A stretch of DNA of 64,000 nt from Xestospongia bergquistia (Eukaryota > Porifera > Demospongiae > Haplosclerida > Petrosiidae). This document shows, piece by piece, positions 10,601 to 21,900 of the stretch. The DNA lies in assembly GCA_963965975.1 (NCBI GenBank), contig OZ014413.1:250501-314500 (forward strand), read 5' to 3'. Position 1 is the stretch's first letter. Every line of letters begins with the position of its first letter. Made by a program: the position numbers and the translations under genes. A model generated the notes under the pieces. It saw nothing but the letters and a program-made list of their open reading frames with translations, searched no databases and was not told the origin of the DNA.

Positions 10601-13157
10601 TCTTTAGATGACAAAAACATTAAGCTCTTGTCAACATTAAAGCACTATGAAAATGCTTTAATTGTACATCGTGTCTCTGGAAATAAAGTAATATTTCCTG
10701 TTAACACAATTGCTAAAGATGAGAACAGACAAACAATAGCTGAAGAAATTTGTCATGAAATATGTCAGTCTTATATCGAGGCAGAGATTCCTGTTCGATG
10801 GTTCTTATTTCAATTACATTTAGAGGAACATCAAACTACATCTAATAGCTCTATTGTTAGCAAGTCTGATTGTATCAGTATTGGTAAAACAAATGACATG
10901 GATGAAGTAGATGTAAATGCTGCCTTAATGTATTATCATGATTTAACAATTTATCTTTATTTTCCTGAAGTCCTACCTAATGTTGTCTTCCTTAATCCAA
11001 AGCCACTTCTTGATAAACTGTCTTTGTTGATTAGTATCTCTTTTGCTGATGCTGTTGATCACTTAAAGAGAACACTAGGTATTCGTGTTAATCGCAGTAG
11101 TCATGAGAAACTCAAGACTCAAGGAATATTTTCACAAGATTTATTGACAGAATCTCTGTTGCAAGGATTTTCAGAGGACTTCTCACCTAAAATGTTTTTG
11201 GATTTGATGACCTATCTATTTATTCTCTCTCCTCTACCTCAGTCAGGAGAATACTTCCTTCCTTGTGTCCTACCAACTACTACTGACTTGGAGTCATTGA
11301 GAGTTTCATATAAAGGCAATGTTGATCCTCTTATTTTGACATGGAATGAAAAGCCTCTTCCACAAGGTCTCTTTCCTGCGTTAATTGTTAGCCTTCTTTC
11401 TCGCAAGGACTCACCGAAATTTGATATCTCACTGTCAGGATCTGACAACCTCCAATTTCGTAATGCTATTTGGTTAGTGTGTCCTAGTTTTGCAGGAGCA
11501 GTACTATTAGTAGATGGTATATACTGGTTGGAACTATTCTACACTGGTCCATCAAATAAGTGTTATCATATTAATGAAGCTGTTAAAGAAGGAATTAAGG
11601 CAGTTGTTAAGAAATTTCATTATATGCAGAGCCTTGAAGATCCCAAAGAACGATTTCATTGTCCATTTTGTAAACTACCAGAACACTTTTGTCATTTGAA
11701 TGAAGACAAGACAAAACTCACTTGTTTTAAAAATTACTGTTCTATTGACAAGACACGTCAGCTACCTTGGTTTTCACCTGAAGTTAAAGGTGAATTAATT
11801 GTTATATTATTTTTAAAAAATTTTTTTCTATTTACTTCTTTAGCTTTCTTTGCTCACAAAATTCATGAAGAATCTGAAGACAACATTCAAACTATAACAA
11901 CTTCACATACCAAACTAGGTAAGGACAAAATGATAAGTTTAATGTTATGAGCTCCTGAATTAAGTTTAATGAGTACAACATTTGACTTTGACTTTTAAAT
12001 ATTATATACATTAGGAGATTGCTTACAAATGTTATTTTAGTGTATCTAGTCTCTCAACCTATGTATGTAGTAATATAAGAGTGATGATAGCCTAATAAGT
12101 GAAATGTTATATATTCAACAATAAAATGTCTACATAGCACTCTATTTATATTATTGAGATCTTGTCTACCACTATATGGTCTGACTCTCCACAATGAATA
12201 TTGTTAGTTATGTAAACACTGTAGTTAATTGTTGTATTGCTTCCTGTCTGTCATGTTCTTCTAATAACCTTAAAATTTCCTGATATCACAGTATGTCACT
12301 ACATGTGATTATCATGTCAGTACTAAAACAACAAAAGAATGAAAATGAATATAATAAAAAAATCTCAATTTTAAAGATGCTAGAATTCCATTAGAAAACC
12401 CATACTTTAATGTGAAATTAATACATTTAGGTTCCAAGATTTAGGGTCTAGGGTTATACTGTTAATATCATTGCATTTTTTCCGAGACTATATATATAGT
12501 CTTTAGTTGAGAAATCTTTACATACTATACAAATAACAGTGCTAAAACTACTTATGTATGAATTACTTAGTGAATCCTTACTTTCTGTTGTTTTTGGGGT
12601 TAATTGTCATCTTCAGACAAAGTACCATATACATAATAAAAATGATCTCTGAGTTAGTTAGCTATCAACCCATCTAGCTAGAACATAATTATAAACATTA
12701 ACTAACCATTATATTATAACTGATCTCTTCTTTCTGATATATTATTAACAGCTCTATGTTTTGTATCTATACTCTAGACACTCTAAACTCTGATGCAGCT
12801 AGACGAGCTTTAGTTAAATGTACCAGCACTATTGTTGAATCAAGTATTGACCCCATTGTACTAGCAAGGAAACTGATTTCAGAAGAAGTTATTTCTGAGA
12901 ATGTTTACAAGACTGTAAGAGACAAGAGAACAGGAGATACGAGTGCAGATCGTCTTGACTATATTCTTGATGATCTAAAGGATCATGTCAAACAGAATTC
13001 TAGTGTCTTCATGATTTTCCTGGATACTTTAAGAGATGATAGTTTAAATCAACATGACTTAGCAGACAAAATAATGTTAAAATATAAAGGTATGATATAT
13101 TAATTTTAATCCTTTCTTTAGTATATAGTCTCTTCCATTTCAGAATTAGCTACATGA
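7279..13157 (+). CDS. Gene B: N-domain - domain X - GTPase/COR - CARD-like protein
   Basis: Exons: 7279-7606, 8560-9075, 9708-11789, 11844-11918, 12778-13089 and 13144-13157, all joined in phase 1. ATG at 7279 (M-A-S-N) is preferred over the in-frame ATG at 7213 because paralogues at 13562 and 44610 begin M-A-A-N and M-A-S-N, and the 7213 start would run through the conserved promoter block. The order recalls NLR and ROCO-type switches: an N-terminal helical module, a nucleotide-binding centre and a CARD-like effector. Ends with the same E-L-A-T exon as gene A. No frame damage seen, so this is the most intact gene of the GTPase class in the window. Confidence 0.72.
8560..9075 (+). CDS. Gene B domain X exon
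   Basis: About 172 residues. Shared landmarks: LKELKTFLRMSFRELRPQLA, then S-F-D-D-V-M-D-I-V, then R-C-T-I-I-N-I-A-C-L-E-A-I-I-N-H-Y, then ITAYKVEVDQFCEEFKLRVC, then LLKCDTIEVTLE and WKAFRDMAKRV. Present nine times in the window, always as one exon with phase-1 entry. Mostly helical with conserved Cys and aromatic positions. Function unknown. The following intron (9076-9707, about 630 bases) shows nothing coding. Confidence 0.72.
9708..11918 (+). CDS. Gene B GTPase/COR-like exon with Cys/His C-terminus
   Basis: Exon 9708-11789 plus small exon 11844-11918. Walker A/P-loop GPPGSGKS lies at about 9817-9842. A G3-like D-S-G-G-Q is at 10291-10305. G-T-F-Y-D-K, near 10565, sits where the G4 N/TKxD motif belongs but is degenerate. 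Between P-loop and G3 is an acidic Ser-rich insert. Downstream, I-P-V-R-W-F-L-F and ALMYYHDLTIYLYFPEVLPN match the start of COR domains, as in ROCO proteins. The C-terminus has a CxxC...H..C...C cluster (FHCPFC, HFCH, CFKNYC) that may bind zinc. Known: Roc-COR units are GTP-dependent switches and dimerisers. The missing canonical G4 makes nucleotide specificity uncertain. Confidence 0.75.
11919..12777. other. Long intron of gene B
   Basis: About 860 bases, AT-rich. Its first 220 bases match the intron after the gene D GTPase exon (23867-24115), so it is inside the duplicated block. Contains a TTTAGGGTCTAGGG stretch near 12431 that is too short and imperfect to mean anything telomeric. No gene seen. 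Confidence 0.6.
12778..13157 (+). CDS. Gene B CARD-like exon and terminal E-L-A-T exon
   Basis: Acceptor TATACTCTAG, exon 12778-13089, about 104 residues with a six-helix CARD-like pattern: ARRALVKCTSTIVES, ARKLISEEVISENVYKTV, DRLDYILDDLKDHVKQNSS, VFMIFLDTLRDD and HDLADKIMLKY. The closing part (L..fl..L......la..i) is typical of CARDs. Spliced to 13144-13157 encoding E-L-A-T-stop. CARDs recruit partners by homotypic contact, so this would be the effector end of the gene. Confidence 0.68.
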
Positions 13158-13315
13158 ATTAAAGTATAAAAAACAAAAGTGTTTGTAACATTTCATTTCA
13201 CTAACAAACAGTTGTATACATTTTTCAAGTATTATGTTAATAATTAGTTGTTATTGTTAAGTACCTCCTTTACTTAATAAATGATTTGTATTAAACATAT
13301 TTACTACTTACATAG

Positions 13316-13460
13316 CCAAGAGCAGCTGGAGCAGTTTGAGGTCTACTAGCCCCTCCTCCTCTTTGTGTAGTCAGAAATAGTTGAGGTTTTGAAGCACTAG
13401 TCTTGTTAACTTTCTATACATATAATAACTAGTACAGGAAACTGACTTCTCTCTCCATTG
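13316..13460 (-). pseudogene. Remnant copy 2 of the minus-strand gene
   Basis: Only the last-exon region (Arg-rich, P-Q-T-A-P) and a stub of the first exon (minus-strand ATGGAGAGAGAAGTC) remain, joined at about 13434 where ACTAGTA meets CAGGAAACTG. All middle exons, including the Cys-rich one, are deleted. Comparison with copies 1 and 3 makes this a clear internal deletion. Confidence 0.6.
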
Positions 13461-13482
13461 TGTCTGCAAAACCTGCAAATGA

Positions 13483-13531
13483 GCTCCACCCTAATTTAAT
13501 AAAATTTATAAGTTTATTGAGCATGCGCAGA
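13483..13531 (+). promoter_or_regulatory. Shared bipartite promoter block, gene C
   Basis: TGCAAATGAGCTCCACCCTA followed by TTGAGCATGCGCAGA about 20 bases later, then ATG at 13562. Same arrangement as at genes B, D, F, G and H. Confidence 0.6.
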
Positions 13532-13561
13532 TTTATAGCTTTCTCGTCGTTTTTTCGTACA

Positions 13562-13883
13562 ATGGCTGCTAATACTGAGGATATTGCAAGCTACAGACGA
13601 GCTGTTATTAATGTTTTCGTCTCATACTATGATAGAATTCGGTCTGTACTGAAGGTAAAGATGGAGGATTTTACTAGTAGAGCATATTCAGCACACCTTA
13701 TATCTTCACAAAATATGGAATTTACTAGTATATTTGAACAGTTCAAAACTGGTTTTCAGTTGTGTAGTAGTATTTTAGAGATACAACAACGATATCAATC
13801 TTTTATTGATATTCTTCTTGACATTGGTGGACCAGTGGGAGATACTGGGAAAGAAATTGAAGAAGAATTAGCAAATTTAACTG
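13562..13883 (+). CDS. Gene C exon 1: helical N-domain
   Basis: About 107 residues, start M-A-A-N-T-E-D-I-A-S-Y-R-R. Clear paralogue of gene B exon 1 with conserved YRRAV, FVSYYDRIRSVL, AYSAHLISS, IFEQFKTGF and FIDILLDIGGPV. Intact, with donor GTAAGTG. Function unknown. Confidence 0.7.
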
Positions 13884-16800
13884 GTAAGTGAAGTAAGACT
13901 TACATAAAATAAGTAACAAAAAGTAAGAGTTGCAATGAATATATTTTTATTATAAAAATTTAATTATAAAAGCAGCTCATAAGCAACAAGAGCAGTCCAG
14001 TAAATTACTCCAGAAATACTCTCCAAGGCTCTCAAAACTTGTTCTTCCTATTGAGGTGACACAGATATTATATACAGAGGGAGTTATCTCTAAGGAGGCA
14101 TTTGATGAGATACAGAGCTCAGGAGGCTTACTGACTGATATTGCATTGAGAGCACTGTCTGATAGAGTATCTGAAGATCCAAACATGTTAAGACTGTTTA
14201 GTTCTGTCTTATTACAATCTAAAGACACAGTACGTGTAGGACAAGATATACTCAGAGAGTATGGTAAGTGTTTATAGCATGTCTGTTTATTGTAATCTCT
14301 TGCATAATAGAGGTCCATCTTCAACCTACTTATCAGGAATGTTTTGATCACATAAGAGCAAAATTTGGAGTACTAATTCTTACTATAACACCTCTTATTG
14401 AATCTGCTGTCATGCCTAGATTGAAAGAGTTTAAAACATTTCTTCGAACATGCTTTCCAGAGTTAAGACCTCAATTGTCTATAGCTGAAGCCTTTGATGA
14501 TGTTATGGAGATAGTGCGAGAAAAGTGTACCATGATCAATGTTGCCTGTTTGGAAGTTATTGTCAATCATTACAAAATCAAAGAAGCCATTGCTCACATA
14601 ACAACCTACAAAAATGAAGTCAAAACATTCTGTGAGGAGGTCAAACTCAGTGTGTGTAAAGATGAAAGCATCATGACAAATCCCATCCCTTATTCTTAAA
14701 TGTGAGACTATTGAGTTTATTCTAGAGTGGAAAGGAGAAGAGTACTCACTTAATGACATCGAAGTCTTGTTAAAAAAGGCTTTTGAAGATATGGCTAAAA
14801 GGATCCAAGTTAGATACATCAAAGAAGGCAACTCTATCATTATAACCTGCTATGCTCCACAACACATAATGGATATTCTACTGATGGAAGCTGAGAAGAA
14901 TCTTGACCTACTGAGAGGAATTGGATTACTGAAACTAAGTATCAGCTACTGTACTGTTTGGGATGAACGTACAAGAGACAAAGTAAGAGATGAGCAGTAC
15001 CAGGCAATATGTGTGTGTGCTGATATATAGGAGGTGAGAGAACTTGAAAATGAAGTTGCTCTACTCAAAGAAAAGTTGAACTCCAGTGAACAAGAAGACA
15101 GAGAAGACATAGATGGTGTTAAAGGTTAGTTGAATGTGTCTTTGAATATAAGTAATAATATCATATTAAAAATAATAGCTACTAGTGATAAAGAATTGGA
15201 ACCTGTTCAACATGAGAGAAAAGGAGAGAAAAATAATACACTAAAAGAAGTGGAAGGTAAAATGAAGTAGTATATAAATAATATATATATTTTAAATGAA
15301 GATTAGTATAATTCTATATGTGTATTGTAATATTTCCTCTCTTCTACATATTTTAGTATCTAGTAGTATGGACAGACATGACCTGCCATTAACTGGAGAG
15401 TCTTTGTCAGGTAAGTAAAATATAAGTTATAATACAATCATATATTAACTGTGTACAGAGAAGCTAAAACTATTGGAGAGAATGAATAAGACAAAGACAT
15501 TAGAGATTGAGAAGTTAACAAGACATAAAGAAGGTAAGCTATAGTACTGTTAGTAGTACATACCATATATGGTTATGTTTTATAGCTACTGATAAAGTAT
15601 TAGTAGAGAAACAAGAAGAAATAGAGCTATTTCAAGATGAAATAACATTGCTAACTTCACAACTAATGGAAAGAAATGATAAGATCAGTCAATTAATGGA
15701 AGGTACAATAGAAATAAAGTAATGATTTTGAAACTTTTAATAATTATTAGATCTACAGTCTCAAACACTAGAAGTAAGTTCTCATGTCAAGTCAGATGAT
15801 TCTATCCAAGCTGATATATCAATATCTGATACTCAAGGTAATAATATTGATATATTCTTTGTTTTTTGTTCAATGCAATAATTTAGTAAACTGTCTATTA
15901 TCATCTGATGATTTTTAATGATTTTAAGGATTATAACAACTTACTATAATAAAGAATAGTTCAATGTGGCTATATGTAAAAACCTCCTGTTTAACAAATA
16001 AAAGAATTCAGAGGTTTTTAATAATATCATCTTTCTGTACATGTAGTTTTTACTTAATAGCATGCCATGTAGTTCCGAACCACATACTAGCATATTTGTA
16101 TTATTTTATTTTATTGTTTTATACAACAATAAAACTACTTACTTTAACTACACCAAGTACACAACAACATTAATTAAATTATATTCTACCACAATCACTT
16201 TATACTAGTTATGATTGCTTTAGTCCAGAATTACATTTCTAACTAACTTTGATGTGTGAAATATTTGATCAATAGATGATAGCACTGGTTATGTAGGAAT
16301 TGTACAATGTTATTTCTTCTTTCATTCTTTTCATGATATTTAATTATAATTCCAAATATAAAATGGAATTATTTTATAATACATATTGATATTATCTGAG
16401 TTGTTTTTAACAGATGAAACATTCCCAGCAAATTTTGATGTTATATTGAGTGGAAAACCGACTCTTGATGAGTTATGTGAACATGTCGATATTAGTTCTA
16501 AATGGTACAAGTTTGGTGTACTCCTCAAGTTAAAAATCAAAGAACTAGATATCATTCGAGTGGATTATGAAGATGATGATAATATTAAAGCTTTAAAAAT
16601 GCTTGAATTATGGCTGAGTACCAATCCCAAAGCCACGAGAAAAGAGATCATAGACGTACTAAGGAAGCCAGTCGTTGGTTGGAATGCTATTGCTAAACAA
16701 TATTTAATGGCATTAAAAGAAAGTGAGTTAGAGAAATAATTAGGATTTGATGTTTTCTTTTCTCCAGAGCCTCCAGAGAATACTACTGTTATTGACACTC

Positions 16801-18139
16801 CAACTACATCTCCACCTACTAAAAGTTAGTCATTTAATTATCATTTAAAATTTATCTACAGTGCTAGGTCTTTATGAATATATTCATCTTGGTCCTAATT
16901 ATAAGGATGTGTTTGATAAAATGAGAGCAAAATTGAGAAATCTTCTCCATACTACTGTACATGTATGTATTTATTCTAAGGAGATTCCTCCACTAGAAGA
17001 GTTAAAAACATTTCTAGGAAGATGTTTCCGAGAGCTGAAAAACGCTTTGACGTATGCTAAATCATTTGATGGTGTAATTGACTTAGTCATAGAACAGAAA
17101 TGCACTGTAGTTAATGTTAGTTGTTTGGAGATTATTACCAATCATTACAACATTGAAGAAGCTAAAGCTCAAATTGCTGCCTACAAATCAGAAGTTGATA
17201 GACTCTGTGAGGAACTCAAACTCAAAATATGTGAGGACTTCATGACTGATCCATCCTCTCCTCTCAAATATGAGACTATCAATTTTTATCTGAAGTGGAG
17301 ACCTTTTAGCAGTGTACTCGATGATATAACAGAGCTATTATGGAAAGCATTTGAAGATATTGCAAAGAAAATTGATGTTATACCACAAAAACATGGAGGT
17401 AATATAATGATAATTGTATCAATTGTCCACATGTATCTATCAGGTAGTCAGTAACACTGCCTATGTAGTGATGGCTTGATGTTTGTTTTAATAGTTCTGT
17501 TAGCTTGCAATAAATCCAAAATTAATTGTTTAGGATGATTTTAGCAAAAGGTATCCATTTTTAGAAATCTTATTTCTTGCATATTAATAATGAAAGTAGT
17601 GATTTTTACAGAGATTGGAAGTACCCTCTCTGATAGACACCAATTTATGAATTAATTTATGAGGAAAAACTCTGGAAACAAAATAATTAGTAACATCTTG
17701 TCTCAAAGCTTCCTACATTAATACAGTTGAGAATTGGTTAAGTTCTTTTATGTCTAAGACATTCATTTATGTTTCTATTATTTTGTAAGAAGTTGTCCTT
17801 CAAAAGATATAACTTCAGAATGAAATTCTATTGTTTAACTATTATATATTGACTTTAATACTGCCATTCCTAACTGTGACCTTTACTGCCATCCCTATGT
17901 TTGATAATGTTTTTTCAAAATTTTTAATTCTTGTTATATCATTCTTCCAGTTTTAAGTACAATCATAAGAGCATAAAATTATACAACTAGTGAACACATG
18001 AAAGTACATGTTTGGAATCATAGTTCACTTTGCATGTTATTAGAACACTAATCAAGTGTACATTATCTCTACAGTACCAGGTGTATTACTGGGTGTATTA
18101 ATAACATGTTTGATTGTTTGTACATATTATTCTCAGTGA
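13562..18139 (+). CDS. Gene C: N-domain - CARD-like - domain X - coiled coil - Death-like - domain X - tail anchor
   Basis: Exons: 13562-13883, 13976-14263, 14311-14982 (one-base insertion), 15031-15124, 15179-15256, 15357-15410, 15459-15533, 15585-15702, 15751-15837, 16414-16722, 16768-16824, 16862-17398 and 18075-18139. Two domain X copies in one gene is unique here. The last exon encodes a hydrophobic 21-residue tail ending in TGA, suggesting anchoring to an internal membrane with the rest cytosolic. The frameshift at about 14685 would truncate the protein unless it is a sequencing error. The gene lacks LRR, GTPase and ZU5. Confidence 0.62.
13976..14263 (+). CDS. Gene C CARD-like exon
   Basis: About 96 residues. 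Helical pattern LVLPIEVTQILYTEGVISKE, FDEIQSSGG, ALRALSDRV, LRLFSSVLLQS and VGQDILREY. The phrase 'I-L-Y-T-E-G-V-I-S-K' followed by short helices resembles the second helix of CARD or DED bundles (L...gvit...). Paralogues at 46280-46561 (gene G) and 60675-60932 (gene I). In C and G a domain X exon follows almost directly, so the two travel as a pair. Confidence 0.6.
14311..14982 (+). pseudogene. Gene C first domain X exon, frameshifted
   Basis: Reads as domain X up to I-M-T-N-P, where AATCCCATCCCTT has one extra C compared with paralogues (AATCCATCC), about 14683-14688. The frame then hits TAA at 14697-14699. The other frame continues perfectly (CETIEFILEW, then IIITCYAPQHIMDILLMEAE) to donor GTAAGA at 14983. 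The long C-terminal extension SIIITCYAP...LRGIGLLKLSISY occurs only in the copies of C, G and I. Either a young inactivating mutation or an error. Confidence 0.6.
15031..15837 (+). CDS. Gene C coiled-coil exons
   Basis: Six phase-1 exons: 15031-15124, 15179-15256, 15357-15410, 15459-15533, 15585-15702 and 15751-15837. All are Glu/Lys-rich. Exon 15585 is a single extended member of the micro-exon family (ATDKVLVEKQEEIELFQDEI), and its upstream intron carries the array signature, so gene C has one unit where A, F, G and H have several. The downstream 15838-16413 intron contains a segment (from 15960) duplicated at 28441. Confidence 0.65.
16414..16824 (+). CDS. Gene C Death-like exon and Thr/Pro linker
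   Basis: Exon 16414-16722 encodes about 103 residues: KPTLDELCEHVDISSKWYKF, GVLLKLKIKELDII, ALKMLELWLSTNP, TRKEIIDVL and VGWNAIAKQYLMALKE. The order (helix 1 with W-Y-K-F-G, a short helix, L-W-L...P then I-I-D-V-L) is that of Death domains. Exon 16768-16824 is a Thr/Pro linker. Paralogues: 28893-29197 and 45891-46214. Confidence 0.68.
16862..17398 (+). CDS. Gene C second domain X exon
   Basis: About 179 residues with all landmarks: LEELKTFLGRCFRELKNALT, K-S-F-D-G-V-I (core slightly altered), CTVVNVSCLEIITNHYNIEE, YKSEVDRLCEELKLKICEDF and LLWKAFEDIAKKI. Intact. Spliced in phase 1 to the tail-anchor exon at 18075 across a 676-base intron with no visible gene. Confidence 0.7.
18075..18139 (+). 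CDS. Gene C tail-anchor exon
   Basis: After acceptor CTCTACAG the exon reads VPGVLLGVLITCLIVC then TYYSQ and TGA. A 16-residue hydrophobic run at the extreme C-terminus with only five residues beyond it is the form of a tail-anchored membrane protein. The same exon is conserved at 30782-30846, which argues for constraint. Confidence 0.65.
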
Positions 18140-18856
18140 TGTAGTAAGTATGTTTTTATTCTGTAATAATAATTGATTATTAACTATATCTTTAATGATA
18201 TATTTTTATTATTTTCAATAGATTATTAAACAATGAACAATATAAAACTGAAATAAAAATGGAAAGTCTATTTAATTAGTTCATGTGTGTAACAATAATA
18301 ATATTCAATTATTTATTATTAAAGAAAATTACTTGTTTTTCATGTAAATTTCATACTTTAATGAAGTCAAATTCACTTAGTGAAGTGTTATACATGTACA
18401 TTGCTGTAGTCACGTCTGATAGTAAAATAACTGTCCATTTTTCCCCAGTGTTTATCCATTCTTTAATTGTTTCATTAGTGTATTGTTTATTATTAATCTA
18501 ATTGTTACATTCCAAATAACATATCTCACTAACTATATCAACTAATGTACTGACTAGTATCAGTTGATATACTTAGTGATATGTGGTTAGTGTATATCAT
18601 AATTGGATGTAAACCCTAATAAAGGAGCTGGAGTAGACAGAGGACAGAGAGGAGTTTTACAAGAGGATGTAGGTGTGGTCTACAGAGAGATAGTGTTAAC
18701 TAGTAAATGATGTTAAGTGTTAACATATCAATCATTATATATTACCACATATCATAGTTACTATTAACACATATTATAGTTACTATTAACACATAATTAT
18801 TATATACTAGTATGGATACTATATATGTTATAGAGAAGTCATGGAATGTACAAAAT
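18140..18856. repeat. Intergenic spacer with short tandem repeat, upstream of gene D
   Basis: AT-rich spacer duplicated at 30847-31538 and partly at 51905-52160. Around 18747-18795 a unit close to ACATATCATAGTTACTATTA is repeated two to three times. Around 18601-18687 lies a minus-strand exon-like stretch described separately. Confidence 0.5.
18594..18687 (-). pseudogene. Minus-strand exon-like remnant upstream of gene D
   Basis: On the minus strand a good acceptor (TATCTCTCTGTAG) is followed by an open stretch reading TTPTSSCKTPLCPLSTPAPL then L-G-F-T-S-N-Y-D-I-H and a stop. The same stretch lies upstream of genes F (about 31300-31390) and H (51761-52007). It looks like the last exon of a divergently transcribed gene, mostly lost. 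Low certainty. Confidence 0.35.
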
Positions 18857-18857
18857 C

Positions 18858-18902
18858 TGCAAATGAGCTCCACCTTAATTAAGCTTACTGAGCATGCGCA
18901 GA
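18858..18902 (+). promoter_or_regulatory. Shared bipartite promoter block, gene D
   Basis: TGCAAATGAGCTCCACCTTA, then ACTGAGCATGCGCAGA, then ATG 18939. Identical in gene F (31540-31584). Confidence 0.6.
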
Positions 18903-18938
18903 TTGCTACAGCCCCACCCTTTCTTGGTCCGTGTAGCT

Positions 18939-21900
18939 ATGGCAGCAAAAGAAAAGCTAGGTAGATGGATGGGCACTGTTATAATTCTTATTACAATGTA
19001 ATATTTATCACATGTTAGGTGGTGAAATAAAGCTTCATCTATCTCCTCATTATAAGAACTATTTTGATCAAATAAAAGCAAAATTTAGAGAATTTACTCG
19101 TACTATTGTACCTCTTATTGCTGAGAGTATTCCTTCACTTGAAGAATTTAAAACGTTTCTTGGAACACGTTTCGAAGACCTAACACCTCAATTGTCTATA
19201 GCTAAATCATTTGATGATGTTATGAAGATAACAATAAAAGAGAAATGTACTTTAACTAATATTGACTGCTTGGAGACAATAGTTGATCATTATAACATCG
19301 AAAATGCCATACCTCATATCATAACATACAAATCATCAGTTGATAAGATTTGTGTGGAGTTTAAAGACAGTGTATTGAACATAACAACAGTCTCAAGTTC
19401 TTTCAAATATGAGTCAATCATGTTTGTCCTTGGATGGCAGCGAACAGATGACCTTACTCTCAATGACATATATGGTTTGTTATTGAAAGCATTTGGAGAT
19501 ATGGCTAACAAAGTATCATTTAAACGTAAGCTAATAAAAATGACAATATGTATGTTTAGTAATCTTAAGAGTTTAGCTACATGTATTGTCTATGATGTGT
19601 ACTATATAATTATATATACATATTGCATGCTCAGTTAAAAATGTTCAGCAACATTTGAATTGAGATTTATCAATAAAAATGGAATGGTATATACAGCTCA
19701 TTCAAATAAGTATGTTAGAGGAAACAGCTGGAAAACTCAAGATCTGTATTATGGTGAAAGATATAATGAATTTGACTTTTCCAATGGTTTGTAAATAAGT
19801 ATGAACAGTAGACTTGTGAACACTAATAAGTAAACTTGTGTACCCTTTATACATATATTTAACTCCATGTGTACTACTAACTCTGTTTTACATCAGGAGA
19901 TACTGGGAGCGTTGATTGGAGACTTGATGACAATAGTGTTCTAGTCATTTCACCAAGTATTGAACAATGTGAAAATATTGTGAGTAGATTAAAAGAAGAA
20001 AAAGAGATAAACAAAAAATCATTATGGCGTATTGAACTCCGATCATCAACTACTGAAAGTGCCCTAGTAATTATAGACAGTCTTGATCAGTTTGCAGTGA
20101 GGGAACTTTCTATAGAGGACACTTCATTGGACAGTGAGTGTGTATCAACATTGTCAAGGAAATTTACTAAAGTGAAGAAACTATTGTTTAACTCCTCCTC
20201 TCTCCCTACTGGTAGTATTCAACAAGTTATTTATGCTCTAGCACATACTGAAACTTCACTTGAGGGATTATTCCTGTGGAATATTCCTATCACAGATGAT
20301 AATGTAATTAGCTTGTCTTATGTGATATGTAATAACAAGACATTGAAAGTACTAGACCTCTCCAATTGTGATATCACTGATGAAGGTGTCCAATATATCT
20401 GTAAAGGGGTTGCTAAGAATCAAACACTAACTATGTTAGCTCTCAGCAATAATCTTCAGATCACTTCAGCTAGTACCAGTGCAATAGTTGAACTAATAAA
20501 AACAACTAATTCATTGGAAAGATTATATCTCCGCAATACTTCACTGAATGATGATGATATTAAGACAATTAGTACTGCATTAACTGAAAGTACTACAATA
20601 CAACAGCTTGTATTATCCGAACAACACGAGAAAATTTGTGAGACTTTTAATCCTAGTATTAAAGACAAACTCTATTTTGTAATGGAAAAGCCAAGTGGAA
20701 CAGGTATGTACTATATATTTACTTAATTCAATCATGTTACAAATGTAAAAAAAATTAATAATATTAACAATCCCTATGTACTGGATTGTCCAATCAAATA
20801 AATATCTTAATATTACAACATCATTGAATATTGTAGTCTCAATACTTTGCTATTGATAAACTTTCTTTCTGTACAAGTGATTTACAGGTTAAAGAAATGT
20901 TTTAAAGTATCATTGCGATAAAAATTACTGAAAAGTTTTTTGTCTCTACATTTTCTTTTGTAGACAATGAAAACTCAAAAATTTTAAAAGATTATATATA
21001 GTAGCTATTTTCACAGATGCTGCAACATGTATCTATAGGATAATTGCTTTTGTAGACCTAATTGACTTGGAGCACTTCAAAACAATACTAGTGGTTTTAA
21101 CAACTCACTTAAACAGTCACTTTTTGAAATGGCATAATTAAACAAGAAAAATGGATGAGAATACAATTTAGTAGTCTTGTCTCAAACTGATTATGCCTAA
21201 GGCAAAAAATCAGCTTTAGTTTTCTTAACTGCAGCTTCTTTATACCAAAGACTATTCTTGTTACTATCATTATTATATCATTATAAAAATTATATAGTTA
21301 CTACTTCTACTAGTGATCATCATGACTTACATAATACAAAACAAGAGAAAGATAGATATATAGCTCAGCTTACTTGTAAACTACAGTTTGTTACTAGAGA
21401 AAAGAAAGAGAGTCAGGAGATCATAACAACACTTCAAACAAAACTTCAAGATTATAAACAACAGCTCCTAAAGACTACAGGTTGTAAATGCAACACGCCT
21501 TTCATAGCTTCAAAAACATCTCAGTCAGAATTCTGACTGTTAAAGCAACAACTGAACAGTATTATCAAATGATCTTAGACTTCTTATTACAATCATTAAC
21601 TATATGATCATATTACTATATCATTAATGTTTATGCTTTATTTATAATAGGCTTTTCTGATGACCCTGATGATACTGTTAATAAAGATTATTTTGATACA
21701 CTTAAAAGAGCTCGTAAAAAAGGACATGTTAAAGTGAAGTGGACCAAGCTCTCTGTGTCTGGTCCTCCAGGAAGTGGCAAGTCATCTTTTATGAAACTAT
21801 TACTTAATGAGCCTCCACCAAAATGTCATCATAGTACTTCAGTAATGGCAGTACCTGAAATAAGAATGGTAACAACTACACCTCTTTTAGTTGGTGAAGC

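Noticed and set aside
15964-16173. Frame of 69 codons with hydrophobic residues in a gene C intron
   Set aside because: The paralogous copy at 28441 breaks the frame, and there are no splice signals or domain resemblance. Treated as intron.
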